Source: Pleurotus djamor
Lineage: Eukaryota; Basidiomycota; Agaricomycetes; Agaricales; Pleurotaceae
Assembly: GCA_029747585.1 (NCBI GenBank)
Contig: JAPEVF010000365.1
Coordinates: forward strand, 1-40,293
Direction of reading: 5' to 3'
Length of the DNA stretch: 40,293 bases
Shown here: piece by piece, positions 9,520 through 19,763 of the stretch
Layout of the letters: each line of letters begins with the position of its first letter
Numbering within the stretch: the stretch's first letter is position 1
The notes under the pieces: generated by a model
What the model was told of the DNA's origin: nothing
The model's input: the letters and a program-made list of their open reading frames with translations, nothing else
Databases searched by the model: none
Made by a program: the position numbers and the translations under genes

Positions 9520-12500
9520 TTACGCCAGTCCCAATGCATCGGCCATCTTGAAGAAGATATCGATGGAATTGTCTGCGGGGGTGGGTCAGCCTTCACGCGT
9601 AGGGCGAAGCGAAGAATGATAGAATACTCACAGACACCACGGAATGCTTCCGATCCTGGCCCACTTGCGAAGACCGAAACATCTGATCACCACATCAATA
9701 TGACAGTCCTCATCATCGATGAAAGCTGATTGACAAACCTTGGAGTGAGTGGACACCCTCCGAGGCACTCACGGGTAATGTTCCATCTGCAAGGAAAGTA
9801 GATGAATCAGCCATGACATAATGATGGGGTGCAATTAGTCCACGTACCAACAGTGAACCCTAATTTCGGAGCAGAATGAGCAATAACTCATAGAAGCAGA
9901 GATCGAAGAGGGGCTTACCATGTTGCTGGTCATTGGGGTTGACAGAGTACCCATTTGATGTGGAAGCAGCAGGGCTACGGGGGCCAGCAGTATTGACAGT
10001 ATACCCTTCGCGACTGGAACGGACGGGAATGTCAATACACGTTGAGAAGAGAGATGTCATCATCGACTCACTGATCAGGGTTCGCAGCGAACCCACCCTA
10101 TTCCGAAACCCGTTAAGCGAATGCAAGTGGATACAATGAATACGGAGCCCACTCACTGCGTACGCGTAGCGTGGGTCCCATTGGACAGGGAAGTTAGGGC
10201 CTTGTGCACCGACGACGATGGTGGCGTTGGTGGGGTGAGAGCCCTTTGCAACCATGTACTCGCTCAGTCCAGATTGCTCGTACACACCAACTGTGAACCA
10301 AGCTCAATCAGCGTCTGATGTCATCGATGAACAAGAGCCCACTTACCAGCAGTTCGCTTTTTCCTGTCGTCTGTCTGTTCGGCGAGGTACTTGGTATCAG
10401 CACCGCCAAATACGTCCTGTGTACCAGAGAGATCTGATCAATTCGTCACTGGTGTGAATGGAGGAGCTAGACGCACGAAACCATGTCCATGATCAGCAGT
10501 GACTACGATCAATGTATCCTTAAGCTCGCCGATCTTCTTAAGGTCTAAGAATGATCAGTGGGTGATGACGTCATTAATGAGTACGCAGAGAGGTGACTAA
10601 CGAGCGATGGTGGCTCGGATGGTATCATCCAACTCCAAAAGTTCACCAAGCGCGCGGTCGTAGTCAAGAACGTGCATCATTTTGTCGATGCTTGCAGCTT
10701 CGGACCTATTAGTGAAACCAAGATGAACGGAAGCAATGCAAAGAGGAACCCTAGTCAACGTACATCATGAAGAAACCCTTGCCATTGCTGCGAGCTTTGA
10801 GGATATCGATGGCCTTGAGGGTCATGTCCTTCAAACCAGGTTGGTTCGTGGCATCAGTCCCATCACCAGTGGGATGGTCCCCTCGGCCTTTCAAGTTCTC
10901 TGGGTAAACCTGTGTAGTCAAGGTGAGCTTAGGGCGTATGACCATGAGCAAGAGGACATACATTGCGATCGAGCCACTTCGCCCTATCAAACAGATCAAT
11001 CAAGATGTACAAATGGTGAGATGGGGACCTACATGTTCGATTCTAAAAGAAAAGCATCAGCGAAATCCAGAGAAAAGCACGGCGAGATCAATAACGTACT
11101 CGAGAAAATACCTAAAGTCTTCTTCCTAGTGCTTGTAGAAGCAAGCTGTGTTTTGTCGTACACAACATTGTAACCCTTCGCCTGGAAAGCCTTGTAATAA
11201 TCGGTGCCGTTAGGTGAACCACTTCCAGGAATAAATTGCTCCGCGCCTCCGCTGGGGTCGCCAAGAGAGATCGTTCAGCCAGGAACACGGAGTTATCGAC
11301 GATCACATACCCGAAGACGACATCGGGTCCCTCACAACTTGTTGGCCAAGGGAAAGTAGAGTTGAGCGCGGCAGGGCCGTTCAAGTATTCGTAGATGATT
11401 GCAGCGGATTGGCCACCTGTGAAGGACGTGAGTTTAGGAAATCAGGGAGAAGACGAACGGGGCTCGACTAACGTTCTCGGGTATGTGAGCACAATGCAGC
11501 TATTGAAAGGTGAGATAGATGGGATAGGATATTCACAGGGGTAACCAACGCACCGGGTGTAGCGTCAGCGATGTACGCAGTCGACACCATTCCCAGAGCA
11601 CCTCCACGCTTCCTTCTGAATAGCTCAGCGATGGTCTCGAACTTAGGGTCATCGAAAGGTGTCTTGGACTAATAAATACACCACTATCTCAGTAGAATAT
11701 TCAAGCTGAGAAAACATGGTAGGCTTACGCTGTCTGCGTACACATTCAACGCACTGACCGAGGTCTTGTGCCCTGTGTACAAAGCAGAAGCAGAGTTCGC
11801 CGAGTCGGTGATGAAAGAATCGATGGAATGTGTCATCTGGCTATATTTAACGAACGGAGAGTCAGATAAATGACATTTCGGAGCGTGGATCGGGATGACC
11901 GAGCAATAGCAAGTTCGATCTGGTCTCCACGTCGCAATAAATAGAACAGAACTCACTGTCCGAGAACTTCCATCTGATCCATCTGCATCAACGTTTGATA
12001 ACGTCCATTGATTGACTTGTGCGCGATCAACCGAGCTGCAGTTATCATGGCTTGGGTCATTCCTGGAGGTAGAGAACATCGCGTTTGGATGAACTTAGGC
12101 GTGTGCGAAAAGAAAGAGACACACCATCTCCGATGAAGAGAATGACATTTTTGGCCTTGCGACGGGCTGCTGAGCGTACACGCCAGTGGGCCACGGTCTC
12201 TGCGCCGTCATTGTATTTGAGGCGGGCGACGTAGTCACCAGGCTTTGGTGGAGAGAATGGCCGTTAGAGACGAGGTGTGAGGTGATTAGATGGACCCTAC
12301 ACACCTTGGTGAGAGTAAGCTGAGGGATTTCGCGGACCGTGAGTGACGATCTGAGAAAATACCGGGGATCAAAAACATACGGCTCGATAAGCTTTGGCCG
12401 CAACATTTACGGCGGTCGCAGATCCGGCGTCTTTGGCGAAGAGGTCCTCGAAGTAGCTGTACATGGCAAGTCAGTATGAAGCGAAGAAGAGGGATCTAGA

Positions 12501-12821
12501 CGCAACATACGAAAAAGACCAAGTTTCAACGGGCGATTCCTTCACAGAAAAGAACTTGGTGACATCTTGGCAACGACCGGTACCCTGTTGGATGCAAAGA
12601 GAAAATTGCTGGTTCACGACCCCGTTGTTCGAAGCCTCGCTACCGTTGACTGGTGCGTGAACTTCTAGACGAATGTCGAAGAGGGAACCGGGGAAGAACT
12701 CGGCCTGGTCAGGTGGAAAGATGCAGCCAAGCGTCGGGCAAGCTCCCAATCGTTTGAAGCTCTGAGCGGCGACGATCTGGAAAAAAGCCGTAGCAAAGAG
12801 TGCAGCAGAGACTCTACCCAT
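9520..12821 (-). CDS. Secreted alkaline phosphatase, paralog A
   Basis: This gene encodes a metal-dependent phosphomonoesterase of the alkaline phosphatase superfamily. Translation starts at 12821 with a signal peptide (MGRVSAALFATAFFQIVAAQ). Next comes an N-terminal extension of about 140 residues with paired Cys (GACPTLGC, LCIQQGTGRC) and an N-glycosylation sequon (NGS). The catalytic domain follows: VILFIGDGMTQ (metal-binding Asp), TDSANSASA holding the nucleophilic Ser, and TADHGHGF (metal-binding Asp/His). The C-terminus is FFKMADALGLA. The gene is split into more than 20 exons, several extremely short (see microexons); all splice phases I traced agree and no break was found. It lies in tandem, on the same strand, with paralog B, 1.0 kb away. 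One intron after the WLDRN segment is absent from paralog B. Its role is probably extracellular phosphate release; regulation by phosphate starvation is likely but not visible here. Confidence 0.9.
9848..9859 (-). other. 12-nt microexon, alkaline phosphatase A
   Basis: Between an AATTAG acceptor and a GTACGT donor, phase 1 to phase 1. With the flanking exons it encodes HG-FTV-DGT. The equivalent exon in paralog B is also 12 nt and encodes IEI at the same place. Confidence 0.75.
11033..11042 (-). other. 10-nt microexon, alkaline phosphatase A
   Basis: Between a TTTTAG acceptor and a GTAGGT donor, phase 1 to phase 2. It creates GIFS-KSNM-AKWLDRN, which matches the expected protein. Skipping it breaks the frame. 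Paralog B has a 10-nt exon in the same position and phase. Confidence 0.8.
12305..12319 (-). other. 15-nt microexon, alkaline phosphatase A
   Basis: Encodes LTLTK between CCTCAG and GTGTGT, phase 0 to 0, joining YRA to PGDYVARLKY. Paralog B has LKLDT in a 15-nt exon at the same position. Confidence 0.75.
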
Positions 12822-13858
12822 CTTCGCAAGAGTCCGAGAAGGAAAGGCCGAAGGTACCTATCGTACAAGCCATAACCCTGGGCACTTTATAGGCTGGGTG
12901 CAACGAGAGGAAGTGTATCGTAATCTCGATGCTCGTGTCTTCCTCGTGAGTAAGGATTGGTGATTGGATTCAACTGTCCATCAGCGCATGTGGAGACAGT
13001 AGAAGTTAGGCACAGCGCCCTCGATCCATTATGAGAAATACGAAACATGACGAACGTGTTCTGTGGTGAGCGTGGATCGTCGTGATGCCGCACTCGGAAT
13101 TTGATGTATTCGAGAGAAATGCGCAATGAAAAAATCAGAGGCCTCTGTTCTCTTTGTAACGAGGGGGCCGCCAGGGTGTACTTGACCCACGTCGGTGTGG
13201 CCCAAAGTCTCTGAACGTAATCCGACGCACGTTCGATATTTGGCCATATGGGCGACGAGTTTAGTTGTGTGTAGAAGCGGCGCGAGTATCTCCATTATCA
13301 AACGAGCGAGCTTCAGATGCCCGGTCTTCGATGTCGTCTTGTCAAGGTCCCAAGGAATCGTGTACACGCCATGGGAAGAGGATGCCACAACAGGATGCCA
13401 GTCCGATTTTCCAGGATCACAAAGATTCCAGGATTCGGAGCATCGAAAGCAAGGTGAAAGTGAGCACAACGAACCAGCAGTATGAAGCTGAATGTCAAGG
13501 ATGTCCAGTTGTGTCGATTGTCGAAATAAGCGTTTTGAGAGTTAACGTTGTGGTCAAGTTTGACCAGTCCCACCGTTCATAGCCGCCACAAACGCGAAGG
13601 GTCCGCCAAGCCCAACTGACCGTATGGGAAGCCTGTCACCGAACATAAGGTGGTCAAGGAGTGTTTGTCAGAAGGAGAAAACAAGGACCAGCTGGTTCTA
13701 GGTGAGGTGATTGTGGCAAGCAATATGACGATAACGATAAAGTTTCGTCATTCTCCAAGTAATATTGACGGGAGACAACTACTCCAGTTCTAGTACTCTA
13801 AGTATAATATGATACATAAATTAGGTGACCTAGTAGCGAGAGCGTTACTCGAATCTAT
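12822..13858. other. Intergenic between the two alkaline phosphatase genes
   Basis: About 1.0 kb holding the promoter of paralog A (TATA box at 12885) and the 3' region of paralog B. Short open frames at 13029-13573 on both strands have no recognisable content and overlap each other, so I do not call genes. Confidence 0.6.
12885..12891 (-). promoter_or_regulatory. TATA box of alkaline phosphatase A
   Basis: TATAAAG on the minus strand, about 65-70 bp upstream of the ATG at 12821, in a position matching the TATA-like sequence of paralog B. Confidence 0.55.
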
Positions 13859-16800
13859 CTAGGCGAGGTCGGCGCCGAGCCCAAGAGCATCAGCCATTTT
13901 GAAGAAGACGTCAATGCTGTTATCTAAAGGGAGTAAAGTCATCAGTGTTGGAGAGGACGCACGACTTAAAACCGGTAGAGACTCACAAACACCACGGAAG
14001 GCTTCACCACCGGGTCCACTGGCAAATACGGAGACATCTAAGATTGAATGAATCCCTTACGGTTCAACGTCGGTGACATTTAGGCGGGGAGACGTACCGG
14101 TCAATGAGTGAACACCAGATCCGCTGGAGTCAGGGATCGTGCCATCTGGACGAGGTATCAGCCACCGGGATATAGTCATCTCAAACGTTTACGAACCAAT
14201 TTCAATACCTGTGGACGCAAGGAGTCAGGATGGAGGTATTAAGCACGAAAGCGCTGCATGCTTACCATGTGGTTGGTCATGGGGATTGCCAACATAACCC
14301 GAGCTCTCAGATTTGACGGCGGCTCTGCGGGTACCAGTCTTGTTCACGCTCCAGCCCTCACGACTGGAAAACAAATTGTTAGTTCCTGACCGAGTGTCTG
14401 AATCGCACGTTTCCAACTTACATGTCAGGGTGAGCAGCCATACCACCCTAATATTAGATAGATTTGAGCGAGACTTCGGAGTGAGATGCGACGAGGGGGG
14501 CTTACAGCAAAGGTATAACGAGGATCCCATTGGACGGGGAAGTTGGGTCCCTGAGAGCCGACGACGATAGTGTTGTTCTTGGGCGAGGAGCCTTTCTCAA
14601 CAGTGTATCCACTCAATCCGGACCATTCGTAGATACCAACTGCCGACCACCATGAGTAAACAGTATTTTGCAGAGTTAGTTCAATAAAAAGACTCACCAG
14701 CGTCACGTTTCTTGCGGGGATCAGTCTGGGCTTCCATGTACTTGGTGTCAACGCTACCGTAGACATCCTATTGAGCATGAATTAGAGGGGTATTGGCTCC
14801 TGTATAAACAGGAGGGACCTACGAAGCCATGACCGTGATCGGCAGTGACAACAATGAGAGTGTTCTCCAATTCGCCAATCTCCTTGAGGTCTGCGAAGGT
14901 GCCAAGGTGAGACCGAGCACCATACAAAGTTGTTGCTAAGGACTTACGAGCAATAGTAGCACGGATGGTATCGTCCAACTCCAACAATTCACCCAAAGCA
15001 CGATCGTAGTCAAGGGCGTGCATCATCTTGTCAATACTGGCACCCTCAGAACTAGAGCCCAACCAGTCAGAGCAAGTTTAAGAGAGGTAGGAATAACTCA
15101 CAGCATAAGCCAGCCGTTGTTGGTGTCCTTTTGGCGAGCCTGGAGGATGTCAATAGCCTTGAGTGTCATAGCCTTGAGTCCGGGTTGGTCGAGGGTGTCT
15201 GATCCATCACCCTTTGGCGAGTCCTTGGTACCGACAAGGGCATCGCGGTAGACATTACGGTCGAGCCATCGAGCACTATGAGCATCCATCAGTACCATCT
15301 ACTTTCACTACCTCCAATTCGACGCACAGAATACCCTCTGGACAGGACGTCAGTACGAGTGTTTGCAGAACGAAGGCCGACAGACTCACTTGCGAAGATA
15401 CCCAAGGTCTTCTTCTCAACATCAGTCTTCTGGAGCTCTTCGTTGTTATACACGACGTTGTATCCACGCTCCTCAAAGACCTTGTAGTAATCCGTTCCAT
15501 TGGGGGAGTTCTCGCCGGGGAGGAATGTCTCTGCACCTCCACTAAAACCAACAGAATAAGCATCCAGACGCAATCAAGCAGTTAAATGACGTACCCAAAG
15601 AGGACATCGGGTTCCTGGCAGCCCGATGGCCATGTGTGGTTGAGCAACGGGCCATTAATGAATTCCGACAAGATACCGGCAGATTCACCACCTAGATTGC
15701 TGTCAACAAGCTAAACCAGCAAATCGAGATACTATCGCTTACGATCTCTCGTGTGTGCACACATGGCAGCTGGAAGGGGTTTGGGGTTTTAGGGACTGGG
15801 TTGGTATAAAGGGGTAAGGCTAGGATAGCACTTACCAGGAGTAGCGTCCGTTACGTCCGCGGTGGTGACGATGCCAAGGGCTCCTCCACGTTTTCGGCGG
15901 AAAAGCTCAGCGATAGTCTCATATTTAGGATCGTCGAAGTTTTCCGTGGTCTAAACAGCGATATCAACATTAGCTTTCATCGAGTAACGGAAAAGTTTGG
16001 AGAACGTACACTGTCGGCATAGACGTTCAAAGCACCAGAGGTAGTTTTGTGACCAGCGAAGAGGGCAGAAGCAGAGTTGGCCGAGTCGGTGATGTATGAG
16101 TCAATGGAGTGGGTCATTTGACTAAGAAGGAACGGTTAGCGAAGGGGTTGAGGTGCGTCGAAGTTGTGATTGATCACATACTGTCCGAGGTAGTCCATTT
16201 GGTCCATTTGCATCAAAGATTGGTATCGTCCGTTGATGGATTTGTGGGCAATCATGCGAGCAGCAGTGATCATGGCCTGGGTCATACCTGGGTGGGAGGT
16301 GGGGTGTTAGCACGTATCGCGTGACTGCCATTCAAACACTACTCACCATCACCAATGAAAATGATGGCGTTCTTGGCCTTTCTCTCGCGAGCGGGCTCAC
16401 GAACGAGCCATTGGGCAACCGTCTCCATTTGCTTGTGGTACTTGAGACGAGCAGTGTACTCGCCAGGCTATGGTAGAGAACTCCGTGAGATTGTGAGATA
16501 AAGACACAAACGATCCGACTGACTGTATCAAGTTTGAGCTATGGGGACGAGGTCAGCCGGACATTTAAAGGGAGAGCCATGTGGACAAAGACACGCACAC
16601 CGCGGTAACCCTTCGACGCGACGTTCACAACACTAGGCGACTTGGCATCAAGCGCGAAGAGATCTTCATAGTACCTAGGGTTAAGAGGGCGTAAGTCATT
16701 TTTCAGCTTGGACGGCAGCACCAGGAGCTCACGAGAATTCCCAGGTATCGATTTCTGGGTCCTCAACCGAGAAAAATTCCGTAACGTCCTTGCATTCACC

Positions 16801-17037
16801 ATCGCCTTGTGAGATACAGAGGGTGAAGTCCTTGTCAACTTTGCCCGAGTTGTAAGCCTCGGTTCCGTTGACGGGGGAATGAACTTCAACGCGTATGTCG
16901 AAGTAGGCTCCAGCGTAGAAATCCGTTTGGTCAGGGGGGAAGACGCAGCCCAAGGTGGGGCATGCTCCGAGCCTCTGGAAGGTTTGAGCCGAGGCAACGC
17001 TGGCAGCGACGAAGATCGACAAGCTGGACCACTTCAT
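13859..17037 (-). CDS. Secreted alkaline phosphatase, paralog B
   Basis: Paralog of the neighbouring gene with the same architecture. It starts at 17037 with a signal peptide (about residues 1-18, ending SVASA). The N-terminal extension contains GACPTLGC and the NGTE sequon. The catalytic motifs are IIFIGDGMTQ, TDSANSASA (nucleophilic Ser) and TADHGHGF, and the C-terminus is FFKMADALGLGADLA. About 22 exons were traced in phase, including exons of 15, 10, 12, 26 and 27 nt, with no disrupted exon. Known chemistry for the superfamily is hydrolysis of phosphate monoesters by a phospho-Ser intermediate with two Zn and one Mg. The protein should act outside the cell or in the wall. Tandem duplication with strict conservation of intron positions shows that the pair arose by local gene duplication. 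Confidence 0.9.
14197..14208 (-). other. 12-nt microexon, alkaline phosphatase B
   Basis: Phase 1 to phase 1 exon between CCACAG and GTTCGT, giving HG-IEI-DGTIP. Same size and phase as in paralog A. Confidence 0.75.
15328..15337 (-). other. 10-nt microexon, alkaline phosphatase B
   Basis: Between CTGTCCAG and GTGCGT, phase 1 to phase 2, giving GIFA-KGIL-ARWLDRN. A longer exon in this region ends in the wrong phase for the next exon; the 10-nt version restores frame and the expected length. Confidence 0.75.
16524..16538 (-). other. 15-nt microexon, alkaline phosphatase B
   Basis: Encodes LKLDT between CCATAG and GTCAGT, phase 0 to 0, joining GYRG to PGEYTARLKY, as in paralog A. Confidence 0.75.
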
Positions 17038-17759
17038 GATGGATGACCACGGAATATGTGAAGCTGGGGGCGCAGTTCGGTAAGACTTACATCCTGCTCG
17101 CCGACCTTTAAAGGAACTTGTAAAGCAACATGATAAATGGGGAGCGTTGGCACACTACGCTTGTGCAAGGCACATCAACGATAACCATACGGTGTGCGGA
17201 AGCGAGTGGGATGAGGCCGCACGCTCAACGTTTACCTCCAAGTAATCAAAGGTCATAACATATGACATTGAACTTGGCATTCTTTCCCGAGAAATCAGGT
17301 GCATGGGTGAGGAGTCGATGGTGATTCTTCTTAGATACTGACAGAGTGAAGGCTATGGCACTGCGGCGTAAAGTCGAAGGTCTGGGTCTGCGTGCGAGAA
17401 GAACATGAATATGTATGACCACTGGTGCTATCGAACGAAGAGGATTGGACACGTACATCAGCGCATTATTGAAGAGAGTATAAAGAATCATACAAGGTCA
17501 ACATCGTGCATTCACATGGTTCGAGTAATTAACCAACAACATTGACTCTAAGGCTAGTTGTGGGTGCACGTTCCAGGGCTTCCTCCTGTTCTTGCGACCG
17601 ATTTTATCAAGGGTGTCGGCCCCGCGGTGGAAGTTGGATTGACAGTGAGTGTCAGCCAATGTCGAGGTGAAAATGACACATAGCCATTATGCGGGCGGGC
17701 ATGAGAAGACGTTCCGTTCAGCATAGTACGCAGCATGGTGTGTTGCAGGGCAGTCGAAA
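17038..17759. other. Intergenic: promoter of alkaline phosphatase B and 3' region of BUD13
   Basis: No gene recognised. Contains a TATA-like box close to the phosphatase start; the short minus-strand frames have no supporting content. Confidence 0.6.
17105..17112 (-). promoter_or_regulatory. TATA-like box of alkaline phosphatase B
   Basis: TTTAAAGG on the minus strand about 70 bp upstream of the ATG at 17037, at a spacing close to the TATA box of paralog A. Confidence 0.4.
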
Positions 17760-18811
17760 TCACATATCGTCGACGCTCCATTGATAACTTTCAAGTCCTT
17801 GTCGTTTCCGCGAGTTCTGCTGCTGGAACAACTTCTTCTCGAAGCCATTTCCCCGGTCTAAAGAATATCATGTTTATGATCAGCTTCCGGTAGCTGACCT
17901 GCGATATATTTCACGACTTACCAACGCCGTCCCATCTGTACCCAGGTTTGATTCCGAATCGGTTGGGAGGGGGAAGGGGTCCCGAATATTCGGGCNTTGC
18001 GAGGGCCTTTGCTTTTCTTTTTCTGCACAAAAAACGCGAATGAGAAACCTGGCCAGGTTGAGAGGAAAACAGGTGGGCTTACTGTGAGGAAAGCAGCAGC
18101 AGGATCGTTCCAAAGTTCCTTGGACTTGAGTTCCTCATTCAAATCAGCATCGTCTGCGTGACGGGCAAACTTCTTCCCCTTCAGGTCGTCGAGTTCCTTC
18201 TTGCGTCGCTCCGCTTCGTCTCTCTGCACCAGGCCCTTTCCCCACTCCATCTTCTTCGCCTCTCTCTCTTCCCTCTCCCGCTTCAGACGCGCAGCCTCAG
18301 CCCGTTCCGCCTTAGTGTCAATCTTCTTCCCACTGGCGTCACGGTAAACAGTTTCCTGGGCAGCAGCGATTTCTTCAGCCGTAGCTTTACTTTCCTGTTT
18401 CTTGGGTGCCATAGCCTTCTTTAGCTGCTTAGCAGAGACGAGACCGCCAGTAAACGGTTTAGCGGGCTCATCGACAACCATAGGTTGTTCATCAGCAGCA
18501 GGTGGCGGACTCTCAGCTTTAATGCCTTCCTGCAATGTCGCCCAACCACCAGCTTCTCCTTCCGCCTTTTCAACTTTCCTCTTCTTGAATCCTCGGTCTG
18601 AAGCAACCACAACGTCTTCCATATCATCTCCATCATCTCCTCTTGCCTCGTTACCCCAGCCCGCATCGTCGTCCACCAAAAAAGCTCCAGATGCGCTGGT
18701 TGCTGTGGCCGTCTTTCGTTTCTTCTTCTTTCCAGATGTCCGAGCAAGGATAGCATCTGCTTTCGGTCCAGACATATATTTCTCAGCGAGATAGGCTTTC
18801 ATAGACGACAT
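17760..18811 (-). CDS. BUD13: BUD13 / Cwc26 pre-mRNA splicing factor (RES complex)
   Basis: This is the BUD13 subunit of the spliceosomal RES (retention and splicing) complex. The start at 18811 gives the family N-terminus MSSMKAYLAEKYMSGPKADA. An upstream in-frame ATG (18895) would add 28 unrelated residues and was rejected. A charged low-complexity middle follows, then the conserved core: ETVYRDASGKKID, the coiled Arg/Lys/Glu-rich helix, and WGKGLVQRDEAERRKKELDDL. The last exons give the conserved C-terminus with RWDG and NGFEKKLFQQQNSRK, ending SYQWSVDDM. Exon 1 ends at 18083; two short introns follow. The N at 17996 adds one base and shifts the frame in exon 2; read without it, the expected family sequence (YSGPLPPPNRFGIKPGYRWDG) is continuous, so this is a sequence error and not a pseudogene. 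Length is about 320 residues. Confidence 0.92.
17996..17996. other. Ambiguous base acting as +1 insertion in BUD13
   Basis: Keeping the N breaks the BUD13 frame in exon 2; dropping it restores the conserved C-terminal region. Probably an assembly error. Confidence 0.8.
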
Positions 18812-19763
18812 TTTGGTGAGTAGTAGGAATGACTCAGAAGAGATCGAGAGGGAAGGAGGCAAGATGCAAGCGCCGTCGTCGGACCGATCACACACACACG
18901 CGACACGTTCCCGCTCACTAAATCAGACCTTCTCTGCGTGCAGAGGACGATTACAATGACGGAGGGAAAGTACACAGAGTATGGGTGTTTATAATACGCG
19001 CTCAAGTAAGCAGCCAGACCACCGTAGACACCAGAATAATACCAGCTGTGCATAGCATGAACTTGATATAATGGCTATATCGTTGGTAAAACCGGCTAGA
19101 TAGGCCTCTCCTAATCAAGTTGTGATGTCCCCAAGCTACTTCATGAAAGAATGTACATTGAACAAACTGGTGCAGCAAGGGAACATATTAGGAACGCACT
19201 ATGAGTTGCGACTGGTGCCACAGAGCGACGCAGTGCATGAGGAACTGATAACCTGGGTGGACGCATAGGTAATACTCTGTCTTGATGAGTCACTATGTAC
19301 GATGGAGGATGGAGCGACGAGTAGACTGGCAAAGTGTCCTCCGACTCGGTGAACCGCGTCCCATCTGGCGATTCCTTGTACACCGAAGTGATAATAGGCT
19401 CGCTATGCGTCCTGCCAAGTGCGACCGTTCTCATATGATATGATGGTGATAAGTTGGGTTGAAGCAGTATCGAAGTTGAGATGGAAGATAGTAGCGTGCT
19501 TGGAAAGAGTCGAAATTCGAAGGGGGATAAAAAGTCATTCTCAAGGCCGTTTAAGTACCACGACGGGTGGACACCCACCCAGAGGCACCAAACAAAGCAA
19601 AGGCAGTGGTCAAAGCAAGGCAACATGCCAAGGAAGAGGAAGAGTCACCCCCGAACGAGTGGCCGAAAACGGGGCTTACTATATTGAGCAACACGCCAAC
19701 CGACTCATACAATTTCGAAATAACCAGTGGCAGCGTGTGGCCATGATGCATTGGCCTTGAAGC
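18812..19763. other. Intergenic, promoter of BUD13 and 3' region of the NDUFAF7-like gene
   Basis: No confident gene. Holds a short CA repeat near 18892 and a small minus-strand open frame at 19141-19434 listed separately. Confidence 0.5.
19141..19434 (-). CDS. Possible small hypothetical protein
   Basis: An open frame of 97 codons from the ATG at 19434. It encodes a Ser/Pro-rich middle (TLPVYSSLHPPSYIV) and a hydrophobic, Cys-containing end. I recognise no family. The frame extends upstream to 19626, but that part looks like random sequence. It may be a real small gene or chance. No paralog is visible in the window. Confidence 0.22.
   Translation of the reverse strand: MRTVALGRTHSEPIITSVYKESPDGTRFTESEDTLPVYSSLHPPSYIVTHQDRVLPMRPPRLSVPHALRRSVAPVATHSAFLICSLAAPVCSMYILS

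Noticed and set aside
13029..13573. Overlapping frames on both strands between the phosphatase genes
   Set aside because: Mutually exclusive shadows with no domain content; the region fits promoter plus 3' region.
15276..15585. Continuous exon reading through the 15300-15390 region of alkaline phosphatase B
   Set aside because: It gives residues unlike the family and ends in the wrong phase; the 10-nt microexon model fits paralog A exactly.
17510..17545. Possible tRNA T-loop (GGTTCGAG...)
   Set aside because: No pairing stems or cloverleaf could be formed around it.
18812..18895. Upstream start for BUD13 adding 28 residues
   Set aside because: The family N-terminus begins at the MSSMKAYLAEKYM segment.
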